Positions 47,031 to 59,773 are shown, numbered from the stretch's first letter. The stretch is DNA of 64,000 nucleotides from Tuctoria greenei (GCA_036927565.1 JAYESD010000005.1:94962301-95026300), one strand, 5' to 3'. Notes: a model not told the origin generated them from the sequence alone. Numbers and translations: made by a program.

Positions 47031-49808
47031 TGTGACACCCGTTTCTGAAAATGAACCAATCGTAATGCATATGTGTGCCCAGGATGTTTAACACACATAC
47101 ACAAATGATTCACAAATGATAGCTAGATTATAACTATGTCTCGAATAATAACACTAATAATGGTACCTTATTACAAATCCAAATAGTCTTGAATACGTGC
47201 TCTAATAAGATTGCGGGGGAAACACTAAACACTAATGAAACCAACTTCACAGGCAAGCTTGACTGTAACACGCACGCGTAGAACTCCTCAAAGACCTTTG
47301 GTTACTCCACATTGTTTCCTGCGACTGACTTTGTTGGGGGATAGCAAGGGTGAGCACATATCGTACTCAGCAAGTGTGGGAAGGTATGACATGAAGCTTA
47401 AACAAGGTTTGATAATAAATAATGGCTATTTGTATAAAAGTACATTCAAAACAGTTGAAAATGCAATAATATGATCATTAAGTGAGGTCAATACCTTAAA
47501 ACCCTAATATAATTAATTTCATATCCCATACCATAATTCCAACATAAATAACCAGAACCATCAATAATATGTTATATTCAACTCATAACTGTCCATTCGA
47601 CTCAATATTACCATTTTCATGTTCCAAACCAAATTATTGTAACAATACAGATTCCCAATTCAATTCCAGCCATTAAACCAAGTTCAAGGTCTATAACTCT
47701 AATCATGTGAGGGTCCGGGTCGCTCATAACTCGGAGCACGGCTATCATGATAGTTTTTTTTACACTCTATAGAGGTTGTACCACTTTACCCACAAGTTCA
47801 GGATTTCATCACCTTTCGGTGACTATGAAATCTCTATGATGTCGTCTCACACTTCAATAGGTGTGTAGCCAAGAGATCACAAAATAGCTTTCACGAAGTG
47901 ATTACTAGCATATTCGGACCCCACTAAGGTTTAACGGGTGGTGATTTCTCCAACTAAGCACATCCATCCAAGGGCCCCCTCTTGCACCATTCAGAACCCA
48001 TGGTGGTCCCACCATCACTACAAAACTAGCCGACTACCCCTTCCCCGAGCTTTCCTAACGACTCGAACAGTATTGGCAATACACTAATTAGCCAGCTAAG
48101 CCGCACCCATACTTGGCCCTGTGGTGGCACTTTAAATCCTGGATGGTCGCTCCATGAGCCGGTCCTTGGATCTAAAGCAAGCAAAACCACCAAAATGGTC
48201 CAACCCATTCCATGTAACCGGCTTGCTTAAATCCCTAGGTACCATGTTGCTAAAGGGTCATTATTATCAATTCCCATCATTCATGTGTTCAATAGATCAT
48301 AATTAAGCAATATGATTTTTCCTGGACCCAATTGAGTATAGTAAAGGAAAAAAGGTAAAACACCCTTCCCGACTCTCTACATTGTGTTCAAGCGACAAGG
48401 GTGGTCATACAAGGCTAGTAAACTCCTATGAATGGGTTTTGCGTCAATTTGACACAAGCATGCAATTTTGCACACAAAACCATTAAAAACGGAATCAAAA
48501 TGATCAAGGACACTTGCCTTGCTCCTGAGCTTGGTTTGGATTGGAAGCTTTGAAGTTCTGGTTCTGCGGGTTCTCCAAAGCACTCTCTACAGCGATACCT
48601 TCTATTCCGCGATACAAACATGCGAAACAAACATTACAATCAAATATTGCTCAAATATTACTCAATATGCCATGATATGCATGATTGGTGCAATTGTGAT
48701 GTAAAACTTTTTAATGAGTTGCCATTAATATTTACTAACTAGTTACAATGTATTTTAACAAGTTTGAACAAGTTTTGAGTTGATTTGAGTCAATTTGGAA
48801 TTAATTCAGCAACAATAGATTGCAAGGGTTGTACAAGCCCGATCTCAGTGCGAGACTAGTCCGCCCTATACAGAACCGCCCTATACAGCGGGAATTGGGG
48901 ATAAACTCATGTGGAAAATTGTATGTAGAGGGCATACCGTGAGTTTAGAGCTCCAAGAGTCGAGAGTTGGGTGCAAAACTTGAATCTCAACGCTGGGGTG
49001 TATAATGAGGTTTTGAGGACGATTTTGGGATGAAGAATGTCGATGTCAAAAAGTTGACGAAGGTCAAGGTTGCTTTATCCTCCTCCTCCTTCTTCTCCTA
49101 CTTCTCCTTGCTACTGGCTCTTCTCTTGATGACGGTGCATGGCGAAAAGACGGCAGAAGGGTTTTCAACGTGTGGGGAGGTATGGGGTATCGAGTTGCTT
49201 AAATCGGGTGGAGTGGTAGGGTTTTGTGTTGGATTTGGAGTAGAATTCGATGGAGAACGAATAGAGGCTGTGGTGGGTCCACTTGGGCTCCTCTGGGTTT
49301 GGGCACGATGTTCTTGGGCCCAATTAAGGCAATTACCCAATAACTTAACGTGGAAGAAAACAGAATACGAGTTGGACTTTGAAGACCGGACTAGTCCGCA
49401 AGGTGGCCGGACAAGTCCGTTATGGAACAGAAGGGATTTCAGACAAGTCTGTTCATGGAGTCTGATCAAGTCTGGGGTTGGCTGAAAAACTGGTCAGAAT
49501 AAAAAAATGGCAACATCGGACTAGTCTGCTCAGGAAGATGGACTAGTCCGAACAACATCAAAAACTAAATCAGACTAGTTCGTGCAGTGTGTCGGACATG
49601 TCTGAAGTTCTGAAGAACTGAACTTTCTGAAGTATAAGAGGGACACCAGACTAGTCCGGGGTGTAGGCCGGATAAGTCTGCTCCAAGACAGAATTAAATT
49701 TCTAATTAGCCCTAAATTAATTTTAATCATGTCCCCTTGAGGTTGCTTAATGTTAAACATTTATGAGGATGCATGCATTGCATTATGCATGAAAATGAGA
49801 GTGTTAGA
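47031..49808 (-). mobile_element. 5' LTR of element B
   Basis: Plus-strand edges are TGTGACACCC and GTGTTAGA (an altered TTACA end), 2778 bp. It is paired with 38453-40916. Orientation is set by the primer site at its left edge. It contains several CGGAC(T/A)AGTCCG-type words at 48850-48880 and 49385-49680. The sequence beyond 49808 belongs to element D, which B split. Confidence 0.92.
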
Positions 49809-50599
49809 ACGCACCACCGAGGAAAAGGAAGGTGTTTGTGAGGAAGCCATCAGGCAAAGATGGTGCTCGTGCTAGCTCAGCAGTGCCAAGGAGAAGTGCA
49901 AGCAAGGGCAAAGGCCTTGCTAGTGGACCAATTGGTCCACTAAGACTGAAGCCACCAATGCAAAGGAATAGGCAGCCCTTAGAGAATGATTTCACTAGCA
50001 AAGGCAGTGAATTGGCCTTGAAGCTAAGAAAAGTGAATATGAATGAGTAGCCTATGCAGGCAGCAGACCCCAGAATCTGGAGTCATTTCCACGCCGATTA
50101 CTACGAGACAGACTACAGGAAGATGAAGACTCATGTGGTTATGAGATAGTGGGTGTACTTGCAGTACATGGAGTCTATAACATGTGAAGCCTTCCAGGAG
50201 GTCCTGGAGGCTCTAGAGAGGCATGGTCTGAAGGATCTCCTACCCTTCAGGTACAACAGGAATAACGAGGTCATCGCCCAGTTTTACTCGACTTGGTACT
50301 TCTCGGGTGATGACTAAGAAGAAATTATTTGGATGACTCATGGGTCCAACTAAAGTGTTACTTTTGAGGAGTTTGCCAGGGTACTCCATCTTGAGTATAC
50401 TCTGGACAATGAGCTTGTGATGCATAACTTGAAGGGTCTAGAGAGGAATGAGCTCACATTCCTCTATGACACAAGAATGTCGTACAAGCCACCAACCACC
50501 AAGTATATGAAGCCATTTTTTGTGGTGTTGAACAGAATTCTAAGGAAGACCATTGCTCTCAAAGATGGAGATGCAAGGGAGCATCCAAGGATCACTAAG
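49809..50599 (+). pseudogene. Element D ORF, first part (unclassified grass retroelement protein)
   Basis: One plus frame with four internal stops, read from PPRKRKVFVRKPSG (basic, nuclear-signal-like), through IWSHFHADYYETDYRKMK and GLKDLLPFRYNRNNEVIAQF, to EEIIWMTHGSN and YMKPFFVVLNRILRKTIALK. I know this series of words from many grass retroelement-associated proteins of unclassified type; its role is probably gag-like, but that is inference. Its left part is removed by element B and its right end is split by solo LTR C. Confidence 0.55.
50595..50599. repeat. 5-bp target duplication (ctaag), left copy
   Basis: Matches 53410-53414 exactly and marks the insertion of LTR C. Confidence 0.9.
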
Positions 50600-53409
50600 T
50601 GTGACACCCGGTTCCGAAAATGAACCAAGTGCAGTATATGTGTGCCCAGGATGTTTAACACACATACACAAGTTATTTACAAATGATAATTACCACATCA
50701 CAAATTATTAAAGAAGGTACTTTTATTAAAATATTCAAATAATCTTCAAATTACAAAATCTAATGATCATTATTAATAAGTTTTGAAAACTAATGCAGTA
50801 GCAATAAGCTAATTAAGGAACTAAGCAAACTGAGAAAATAGGGTAGCGCGGGTTCAAGCAACACCACAGGCAAGTCGGCAGCAGAACACAACCTATTACT
50901 CCGCATGATCATCAAGATAATCAAAGACATCACCTGAAATTGTTGGTTGGGGCATTGCAAGAGTGAGCACAGGTCGTACTCAGCAAGTGTGGGAAAGTAT
51001 GACATGTAGCTTAAACAAGGAATTATAATAAACAATGGCTAATTGCTAAAAAGTATATTAAAAACATTTAAAAGGCAAACTAAGATGTCTATGTGATTTA
51101 ATCACATCATATCACAAATGAACATAATTAACATATCCATAATTCATTAATCATTTGTATACCATATTCTCACCAGTATCATTAACCATGACCACTAATC
51201 ACAAATCAATCCATAACCGTAACCAATATCATTACTATAACCCATCCATAACCATCTCAAATCTCAAACTTCCCTCTAATCATGTAGGTCATCCAGGTGC
51301 TGTTAACCGGGAGCATGGCTATCATGATAGTTTTTAACACTCTGCAGAGGTTGTACCACTTCACCCAAAAGTTTGTGATTTTGTCACTGGTCAGCGACTA
51401 AAGAAACCTCCCTTATGCCAATTACACTTCCTTGGCTGTATGGCCAAGAGATCACAAAATAGCCTTTACAAAGGGACTACCGACATATTCAAACCCACTA
51501 AGGTTTCACCGGTGGTGATGCCTCCAACTGAGCACATCCAACCAAGGTCCCCCTCTTGTGCCGTTCGGATCCCAAGGCAGTCCTGCCACTATTGCAAACC
51601 CAACCGGCTCTTAATTCCCCGCTCCCACAATTGATCCGAACAATGTTGACAATATATCTAATTAATTGGCTAAGCCTCTCCCATACTTTGCCTTGTGGTG
51701 GCACTGTAGTCTGACTTATTCTCGCATGAACCGGTCCTTAGATCCAAGGCAAGCAAACCACCATAACACCATACCAGTCCACAAACCATGCTCGCATAGA
51801 TCTTACAAGTCCCACATCACCATTTAGCCATATTCATCAATTTTCATCGTCCATATGTTCACTAAATCATGATTAAGCATTTTGATTGTTTTCCCATCCC
51901 AATTAATTTGAGCGAAGCAAAAAGGTAAAAAATCCCTTTCTGACACTCTACAATGTATTCTAAGCGACAAGGATGGTCAAACAAGACTAGTAAACTCCTA
52001 TCTTGGGTTTCCCATCATTTTGACACAAGCATTCAGTTTTGCAAACAAAACATTTAAAAACAGGATCAAGATGATCAAGGACACTTGTCTTGCTCTTGAG
52101 CTTGGTTTGGGTAAAAAGCTTTGAAGTTCAGGTACTGGAGATCCTCCATAGCACCCTCTAGTGCAACCCCTTCTACTCCGCGCAATAGACATACAAAACA
52201 ACCATTCTAATCAATAAATGCTCATATATTACTCAATATGCCATGACGTGCATGATTAATGCAATTATGTGGTAAAACTTGTTAATGAGTTGCTATTAAT
52301 GTTTACTAACTGGTTACAATGGTGTTTAACAAGTTTGAACACGTTTCAAGTTGATTTGAATTAAATTGGACTTAATTCAGAAAAATTCAGAATGAGAGGC
52401 CGGACAAGTACGGTTTCAAGGGCCAGACTAGTCCGCCCTGGACAGAATTGCAAATTAGGGTTTTTTGATCTGTGTGAATTGGTATTGAATTTGCATGGAA
52501 AAGGGAAAGTAGAAGGTGTACCATGTGTGTAGAACTCCAAGGATCGGGAATTGAATGCAACACTTGAATCTTGGCGATCTAGTGTTGGTGATGAAGAGTT
52601 GATGGAGAGTTGAGGGTGAATTGGTGACAAAGAACGAAAACACGATGAAGATCTTGCTTTATTGATCCTCCTTCGTGCTCTGCCCCTCCTCTCGCTGCTG
52701 GATCTTCTCTTGATGGCGGCTCCCATGAACTAGGGTTGACAATTTCTTCAATTGTGGCAAAGAGATGAAAAGTTTGGGTGTTGGGTTGTTTATATAGAGG
52801 TGGAAAGGTAGGGTTTGATGGATTTTGAGCCTAAAGTGGGTGGAGGCCGAGGTGGGGTCTCACATGGGCTCCAAACAGGTTAGACATGACGTGCATGGGC
52901 CCAATTAAGGTAAATAACCAATAAAAAATCGTGGATGAAAAGATTGGATCCAAGTCGGGCTCACTGGACAAGTCCGCTAGGGGGTCGGACTAGTCTGATG
53001 TTGGTCAGAGACGAGAATGGACAAGTCTGGTACGAGGTCCGGACATGTCCGGTCTTGTCCAGAGAGGAAAACAGACAAGTCGAGCATAGATCGGACAAGT
53101 GTGGGATTTAACAACTTATCCAAAAATCATACCAAAGACGACTAGTCCGCACTCAATCACGGTCAAGTCCGGAATGGAACAAAGGCTTAATCTAACTAGT
53201 CTGCAGCAAAAACGGACAAGTTCGGAGGGGCATCAGAGGAGAGGATCGGACTAGTCCGGGGCACAACCCGAAAAAGTCTATACTTCTAAAGACTTTTAAG
53301 TGTTGTTTTGCTTCTAATTAATTTTAATCTTGTTCTTTTTATGTTGCTTAAGGTTAAACGTGTATAAGAATGTATGCAATGCATAATGGATGAAAATGAG
53401 GGTGTTACA
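50600..53409 (-). mobile_element. Solo LTR C (gypsy, relative of B and F LTRs)
   Basis: Starts TGTGACACCCGG and ends GTGTTACA on the plus strand, 2810 bp, with identical 5-bp duplications (ctaag) on both sides and no internal domain. This is the footprint of unequal recombination between the LTRs of a complete element. It shares order and words with the LTRs of B and, in reverse, with that of F, but is clearly more diverged from B than B's own LTRs are from each other. A TATATAAAC box on the minus strand lies at about 52786-52797. Dense CGGACTAGTCCG-type words occur at 52400-52445 and 52970-53275. Confidence 0.95.
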
Positions 53410-53414
53410 CTAAG
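53410..53414. repeat. 5-bp target duplication (ctaag), right copy
   Basis: Partner of 50595-50599. Confidence 0.9.
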
Positions 53415-54222
53415 GTCCTTGACAAAAGTGATAAGCAAGACAAGGACATTCAATGTATTTGAGTATTTCTACAATGATATAGCGAATATTTAAAGCACTC
53501 CTAATAGGTCATGTGGCTATGCACCATATATAATGTTCATAATTGAGAAGGTGATAGGACTTGAGTTTGTGAAGGACATTGAGCACACAGGACTTATGCC
53601 TCAAAAGCCTACTAGTTCTTCAGTTCCCACTGCACCTCAGTCACCTGCAAGAGAGCAAAGATCAAAGCATGCTAAAGAAGATTTAAGAGCTCCAGCTGCC
53701 ACTTCTGCTCCTCCGCCCTCCAAAGGGTCCTCCAGTGGCATCTTGAAGATTCTTTCTTCCATCTTTGCATCCTGCCGCAAAGTGGAAGTGAGGCAACACA
53801 AGGAGAGCCTCGCAAGAAAGAGGCACTAGCGATACATGAAGGACAACATCAAAGCTATTTGTCAAAATCTGGACATTGATCCTATTGGCTCTCCTGAGAT
53901 CTCTGAGGACTCCGCAGCTGACATATCTGAGCTTCCACCTCTCACGAAAGAAGAGGTTGTTTCTTTTGGACCAAGTGGCATCTCTGTTCTTCTCTTCCGC
54001 ATGAGCATGAGCATGAAGGTAAAGATAAATATGAGGACAGGACAGAAAGTGAACGAGGGAGTGACGGAGAGTAGTTTCCCTCAAATTTTCCCTTTTTGGC
54101 GCCTTGATGCAAAAGGGGGAGATATTCACAGTAGTAGTAGTATTTTGAGCCTTAAGGACTTCTTGATCATGGGCATGTATTTTTTTATCTTTAAGTTTGA
54201 AACTATTATAAGTTCTATTTGA
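53415..54222 (+). pseudogene. Element D ORF, second part
   Basis: Continues the protein interrupted by LTR C: GYAPYIMFIIEKVIGLEF near 53515, then a Ser/Pro-rich linker (PTAPQSPAREQR, APPPSKGSSSG) and, after a stop at 53829, MKDNIKAICQNLDIDPIG and an acidic stretch ending near 53960. Beyond that the frame is probably not authentic. The 3' part (ggggagatattcacag) is non-coding. Confidence 0.5.
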
Positions 54223-54495
54223 ATGATGTCTACTTTGTTTTAATATCAATGTGTGATGCTTGGTATGATATTCTTGTGATTATTGTTCATTATGCTATCG
54301 TATTGTCAATTACGTTCATCATAATATTTGCTCGCACACACTTGATAGGCACCCATCATAAAGAATGCATATATGTGAGAAGTAATTCTTGTTCATTTAT
54401 ATTATTCTCATATATGCACGCTTTATGAAAATAAATTTTTTACTCTTAATTGTGAAATCTCAATGGTTGTCATCAATCACCAAAAAGGGGGAGAT
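54223..54495 (+). mobile_element. 3' untranslated end and polypurine tract of element D
   Basis: AT-rich, without coding sense, ending in caaaaagggggagat directly before the LTR start TGAAAGTG. The combination of this purine tract with a TGAAAGTGCATCTAGG start is familiar from grass LTR retroelements. Confidence 0.7.
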
Positions 54496-55866
54496 TGAAA
54501 GTGCATCTAGGCACACCCTTGTGGGTTTTGGACGATTGATGACAAACAAGTGAGATCCTAATCAGATTTGTTAAGATGAAAGCAGGTCTTTGGAGAATGA
54601 AAACAACGGAGCACAGAAATGTGAAAAATGATAAATGAGAAGGAAAGTGCCCAAGTGAAGCATGTAAGCGCAAAGTAGTTCTAAGTTTATAGGATGTCTG
54701 TGAGAGACACATCTCTAGAGCTCATGTCTTTACGTAGAAAGTAAGAGATTACTTTGAAACACATATTGGAGCACCGGACAAGTCTGTTAATTAGCGGACT
54801 AGTCCGATTACCATTCTATTACAAGAACGGACATGGCCAGACTAGTCCGGTAACTTTAATGTTGTTCATACGGACAAGTCCCGAATTGCAGACTAGTCCG
54901 TCAACTTCACAAACTTCACCTTGCACCGGACAAATCCTTTTAATATGGATAAGTCTGATTTTGTTACTGGACACACATCGGACTAGTTCGGTACACTCAC
55001 TGTAATTAGGGTTTCAGGTGCGCTGCATTACTTCACGCACAATTCACCCAACACACCGGGCTAGTCCGATCCGAGAGTAACTTTTCCTAATGACTGAAAA
55101 TAAGTGATCCACGACCCCTAAACACACAACCAAGAACCCTAGCGCCGTCACATGTCCCAAGAGCACAAAAAAACTCCTCTCCACACACCTAAAGCCGTAA
55201 AAGGTTCAATCTTTTGGGAATCAAGATTTGGGAAAGGGAGAGTGACGTCTACGCATTGTTTAGCTCTTGGTGTTCGATCTCCCATACACTCTTGCAATTA
55301 TTGTGAATATTTTGAGTTTATTTGATTTGTTTTGTTGCTGTAATCTTGTGGGAGTCATCAACTTGTGAGGTTGCCCCATCGACTCGGTGATTATCCCCGT
55401 GATAGTGGAACTCAAGTCGGCCTTCGTGGTGACCTGACGAGGTAAAGGATTGGTTGAAACCCGCCTCTATGTGAGCTCCTCAACGAGAATGTAGATCTCT
55501 TTTGTGGGATCGAGCCTCGGTAAAATTCTTTTCTCGCGTGTTCTTGATCTTTACTTTTCATCATTATCATTGTCTAGGGCAAGACTTGATTATTCTCATA
55601 TTTGTCATTAACTTTGTGATTCTCAAGGAACTTAATTGTTATCTTCACCTAGTAATCACTCTAAAGTTATTCTACTATTCCGCTGCTATAATGTACGAAG
55701 AAAAACACAAAAGCAGTTAACCTTGTCATAGGTGTAACATGCACACCGGACTAGTCTGCACCATGCAACGGACTAGTCCGGTCTTCCTGGTATTTGACCC
55801 TTTTGTTAAGTGCTGCAGGAAAAAGTTCAACGCCTGTTCACCCCACCCCCCCTCCTTTAGGCCACA
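54496..55866 (+). mobile_element. 3' LTR of element D
   Basis: Starts TGAAAGTGCATCTAGG; ends near 55866 in a C-rich stretch (gttcaccccacccccc then ggccaca) like that at the end of related LTRs. The right edge is uncertain by a few bases. It holds many CGGACTAGTCCG-type words at 54775-55075 and again at 55745-55785, although its termini and start differ from the gypsy LTRs of B, C and F. Confidence 0.7.
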
Positions 55867-55867
55867 T

Positions 55868-56240
55868 TTAGGGGTGGACTGTATCTGTGAATATGAGACA
55901 TTTCTGGAGCTGAGATACGTGGAAAATGTCATGTATACCAGCGAGAGACTGCAACTCCAATCGATAAGCCACAGGTCCGCACTTCTTAGTGACTGTGAAT
56001 GGACCAATAAATTGGGGAGCGAGCTTTCCTTTTACTCCAAACCGATGAATTCCTTTCATCAGAGACACGCAGAGGTATACATGATCACTGACGTTGAAGT
56101 GCAGTGGGCGATACCTCCTATACGCATAATTATTTTGTTGAGATTGAGCCGCTCTTTGATTTGCTTGAATGATCTAAACTTGTTCCTCAGCTTCGTTGAC
56201 TAGATAAATCTTGAATGTCACTCTCTCGCCGAACTGACAC
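55868..56240 (-). pseudogene. Stray gypsy integrase C-terminal piece
   Basis: Minus strand from about 56230: RAAQSQQNNYAYRRYRPLHF, then HVYLCVSLMKGIHRFGVKGK, LAPQFIGPFTVTKKCGPVAY and GIHDIFHVSQLQKC, the segment after the integrase core in Tekay-type pol. No LTR or other domain of the same element is next to it. It is a fragment of a further gypsy element into which D or E inserted. Confidence 0.75.
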
Positions 56241-56289
56241 CAATTCAGCGATGGCGGCATTTCCGGCCGCAGAGAGCTTTCGTATGATG

Positions 56290-56765
56290 CCATCTTGACA
56301 CTCACCTTATACCCATTGTCTTCTCATAAGGATCTCATTTTTGACTTAGTAATATATGAATTGCAAGTGTGCTACTCTTTATCTCTACCAAGCTCTACAA
56401 AAAGCCATATTTAGTTGTAGGGACAAAAGTGGCAAAGTGATACCAAGGTGAGGATTCAAACACTTTGAATGGATTGACAGAATCTAGTTGAGGGCAAAAG
56501 GCCATTATTCTTTCGACATTCGAAATGTAGCAATTTTCGAAGTTATTTCAGCAAGAGAAAAGTCCGGGTGAGATGAACTCAACCGTTCCACCTCTCAAAC
56601 GCCCAAGATGATGTGGTAGCCACACCACAAAAAGGGTTCATGAACAAAGGTATGAATTGACATAGTTTGTATAATTCTTTCATATTTGAAGCAAAATTTT
56701 ATCTTAACACTTAGTTCTTCTTGCCTTCACTCGAGGATGAGAAAATGACTAAGTGTGGGGGAGTT
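56290..56765 (+). mobile_element. 3' internal end of element E with polypurine tract
   Basis: Related to 36490-36946 of element A (shared tttgacttagtaatat and accaagctc words) and ending in aagtgtgggggagtt, a clear purine tract, before TGTTGATG. No coding frame. Confidence 0.65.
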
Positions 56766-56909
56766 TGTTGATGATCCTTAAATGCTAAATTTGACTGTCA
56801 ATTCACTGCATAAAATTATAAATTTTACAACATAACATATTGCTAGGGGTTAATATTAAATAATTTCACAAGTGTTAGTGTCTATTTGCATGCAAGTGAA
56901 CTAAGCCCC
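56766..56909 (+). mobile_element. First 144 bp of the 3' LTR of element E
   Basis: Starts TGTTGATGATCC right after the tract; compare TGTTGACGGCTG in element A. It is cut at 56909 by the LTR of element F. The remainder should lie to the right of the window. Confidence 0.65.
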
Positions 56910-59757
56910 TATAACACCTTCATTTTCATGCACCATGCCCTGCATCCATCATTAAATATTTTAACATTAATACACATAAAAAGGAAGTCTAAAATGAACT
57001 TAGAGTTAAACCACACTAAGAATTCTGGGAAGTGCGGACTAGTCCGATTTTGGTGTGGACTAGTCCGATTTCTCTCTGACTTCCATCGGACTAGTCCTTT
57101 TTGCTGCGGACTAGTCTGTTTTTCTCTCTGGACATTTTCAGACTTGTTCGGTCCTGTGCGGACTAGTCCGGTGTTCCAATTCCTTGAAAATTTGCTAAGT
57201 CACTGGACTTGTCCGGACTAGTCCGGTATTCCAGCGGACTTGTATGTTTTCCCCTCTGACTCAAGTCGGACTTGTCTGATTTTGGCCAGACTTATCTGTT
57301 TTTCCCCTCTTGATAAGTTCGGACTTGTTCGATGTCTAGTCCGAACTTGTCCGATTTCCCTCTGTCTAACTTCAGACTAGTCCGACCCCTTAGCGGACTT
57401 GTCCGATAAATGGCGACCCTGAGTTGATCTTTTGTTTCATGACTTTTTTTCAAGTTTTACCTTAAGTGGGCCTAAGGACATCGTGCATACCTCTTTTAGA
57501 GCCCACGCGGGACCCTGAAATCGACCCCTACTCATCTTAACCTCGAAATCCATCTAACCCTAGTCTCCACCTCTATATAAACAACCCCGCCCCTTGGCTT
57601 GACATTTATTTGCCTCTTTTCAACCACACCCAAACGCTAGATCGTGAATAGCGGCCACCAAGGAGGGAGAAGGAGATCTAGAGCAAGAAGAAGAAGAGGA
57701 GGAAACAAAAGAGGGTCAAGATCTCCATCAAGTTTCGTCCTCCATCGCCAATTCACCATCAAGTTCTTTATCAACCCTAGATCTTCAAGATCCAAGTGTT
57801 GTCTCCAAAACTCTTGTTTCTTTGGAGTCTTAGACACCTTGTATAGCTTCTAATTTCTTTTCCTTACGTGAATTCAATCCCAAATCTCCAAATTCATGTA
57901 GATCTAGGAAACCCTAATATGTTGTTCCTGCATAGTGCGGACTAGACCGGCCTGCTGCGGACTTGTCCGATTTTTGCAATCTATTTCCTATTGAATGAAA
58001 TCTAAATTGTTTCGAATTAGTTCCAAACCTATGTAGACATGTTAATAACCATTGTAATTGGGTAATAAACATTAAAAGCAACTTATTAACTAGTTTTGCT
58101 TTGCATTTGCATTAATCATGCATGTCATGTCATATTGAATAATATTTGTGCACTCTTTGATTGTGTTTCTTGTCTTGTATGTTTATTGTGGGGATTAGAC
58201 GTGTTTGGGCTAGGGCGTGCCGCGGAGGATCTCCAGTACCAAGAGTTTTAAGCCTTTGACCTGAACCAATCCCAAGAGCAAGGTAAGTGTCCTTGAACAT
58301 ATTGATCCTGTTTTTAAAGTAAATGTTTCGTTTGCAAAACTGCATGCTTGTGTCAATTTGATGGGAATCCTATGATAGGAAGTTTACTAGCATTGTTTGA
58401 CCACCCTTGTCACCTGGAATACATGGTAGAGAGTCGGGAAGGGCTTTTTACCTTTTTGCCTTGCTTAATTAATTGGGATAGGAAAACAGCTATACCATTT
58501 AATTATGCATTTATCAGATTATGATTAACTTGAACTGGTTAATATGATGTGGTAAAGGGTGATCTAAGCAAGCTGGTATGTGGATGGGTTGATGTTATGG
58601 TTGTTTCGCTTTGCTTTAGATCTAAGGACCGATTCATGCGAGAATAAGCCAGGACTACAGTTCCACCATGAGGCCAAGTACGGGTGCAGCGTAGCTGATT
58701 AATTAGGGCTTTGCAAGTGCTATTTGGACCATTAAGGATGCTCGGAGAAGGGGTAGTCGGATTGGGCTTGTTGATGATTATTGGGAGTACCCTGGGATCC
58801 AAATGGCTGAAGACGCGACCCTTGGTTGAAGATGTGCTCAGTTGGAGGCATCACCATTGGTGAAACCTCAGTGGGGTCTAAATAGGCTAGTTATCCCTTT
58901 GTAAAGGCTATTTTGTGATCTCTTGGCCATACACCAAAGGAAGTGTAATTGGTGTAAGGGAGTTTCTTCAGTCGCCGATGGGTGATGAAATCACAAACAC
59001 GTGGGTAAAGTGGTACAAACTCTGCGGAGTATTAAAACTGTCATGATAACCGTGCTCCCGGTTATGAGCACTTGGACAACTTCCATGATTAGAGGAAACT
59101 TGGGATTTGGGATGGTTTGGTACTGGTTATGGTTTGGTTATAGTTATGGCTGGTTATGAATTAAGTTCTGATATTGATTATGATTATTGATAATGAGGAA
59201 TCTGGAATATGGATGATGGTAATGAATATGGACTCGTACTATGATATTACTTATGATTTATGATTGGATTACTTCACATACATATAATATGTTGCTTTTT
59301 AAATGTTTTAATGTACTTTTCAGCACTTAGCCATTATTATATTCGTCATTTGTATCAGCTATATGTCATACTTTCCACACTTGTTGAGTAAGACATGTAC
59401 TCACCCTTGCAATTTCTCCGCTAACAATTGCAGGTCAGGATTGAGAGTATAATGATGATAATGCAGATTTCTAGGCCGTGTCTACCATCAGCTTTGCCTG
59501 TGGAGTGTTGGAGCTGCGTTATGCCTTTTGCTTAGTTGCTTATTAAATTATTTTTGATGTATTAGTTCAACATGTCATTAATATTCATTAGAGCTTGTAT
59601 TCGAGGATACTATGAATTGTGTAATAAAAATGGTTAATTAATCTGGTTCTATGGTAATTTTTTTATATCCTTTTGTGATTGCACTCGTGTATGTGTGTTG
59701 AACATCCTGGGCACACATACTTGTTCACATGGTTCATTTTCGGAACCGGATGTCACA
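56910..59757 (+). mobile_element. 5' LTR of element F (Tekay-type gypsy, plus strand)
   Basis: Starts TATAACACCTTCATTTTCAT (a G to A change from TGTAACACC) and ends GGATGTCACA, followed by a primer site. In reverse it matches solo LTR C and the LTRs of B along its length (for example ccctcatttt against the C end, and cccaggatgtttaacacaca in reverse near 59695). Length 2848 bp. A dense cluster of CGGACTAGTCCG and GGACTTGTCCG words occupies 57030-57410. Confidence 0.92.
57573..57580 (+). promoter_or_regulatory. TATA box of the element F LTR
   Basis: CTATATAAAC follows CCACCT; the same CCACCTCTATATAAAC occurs on the minus strand of solo LTR C, so the box is conserved between the two. Confidence 0.7.
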
Positions 59758-59760
59758 AAT

Positions 59761-59773
59761 TGGTATCAAAGCC
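59761..59773 (+). promoter_or_regulatory. Primer binding site of element F
   Basis: TGGTATCAAAGCC three bases after the LTR end. It differs from the B site (TGGTATCAGAGCC) by one base and is complementary to initiator Met tRNA. Confidence 0.9.
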
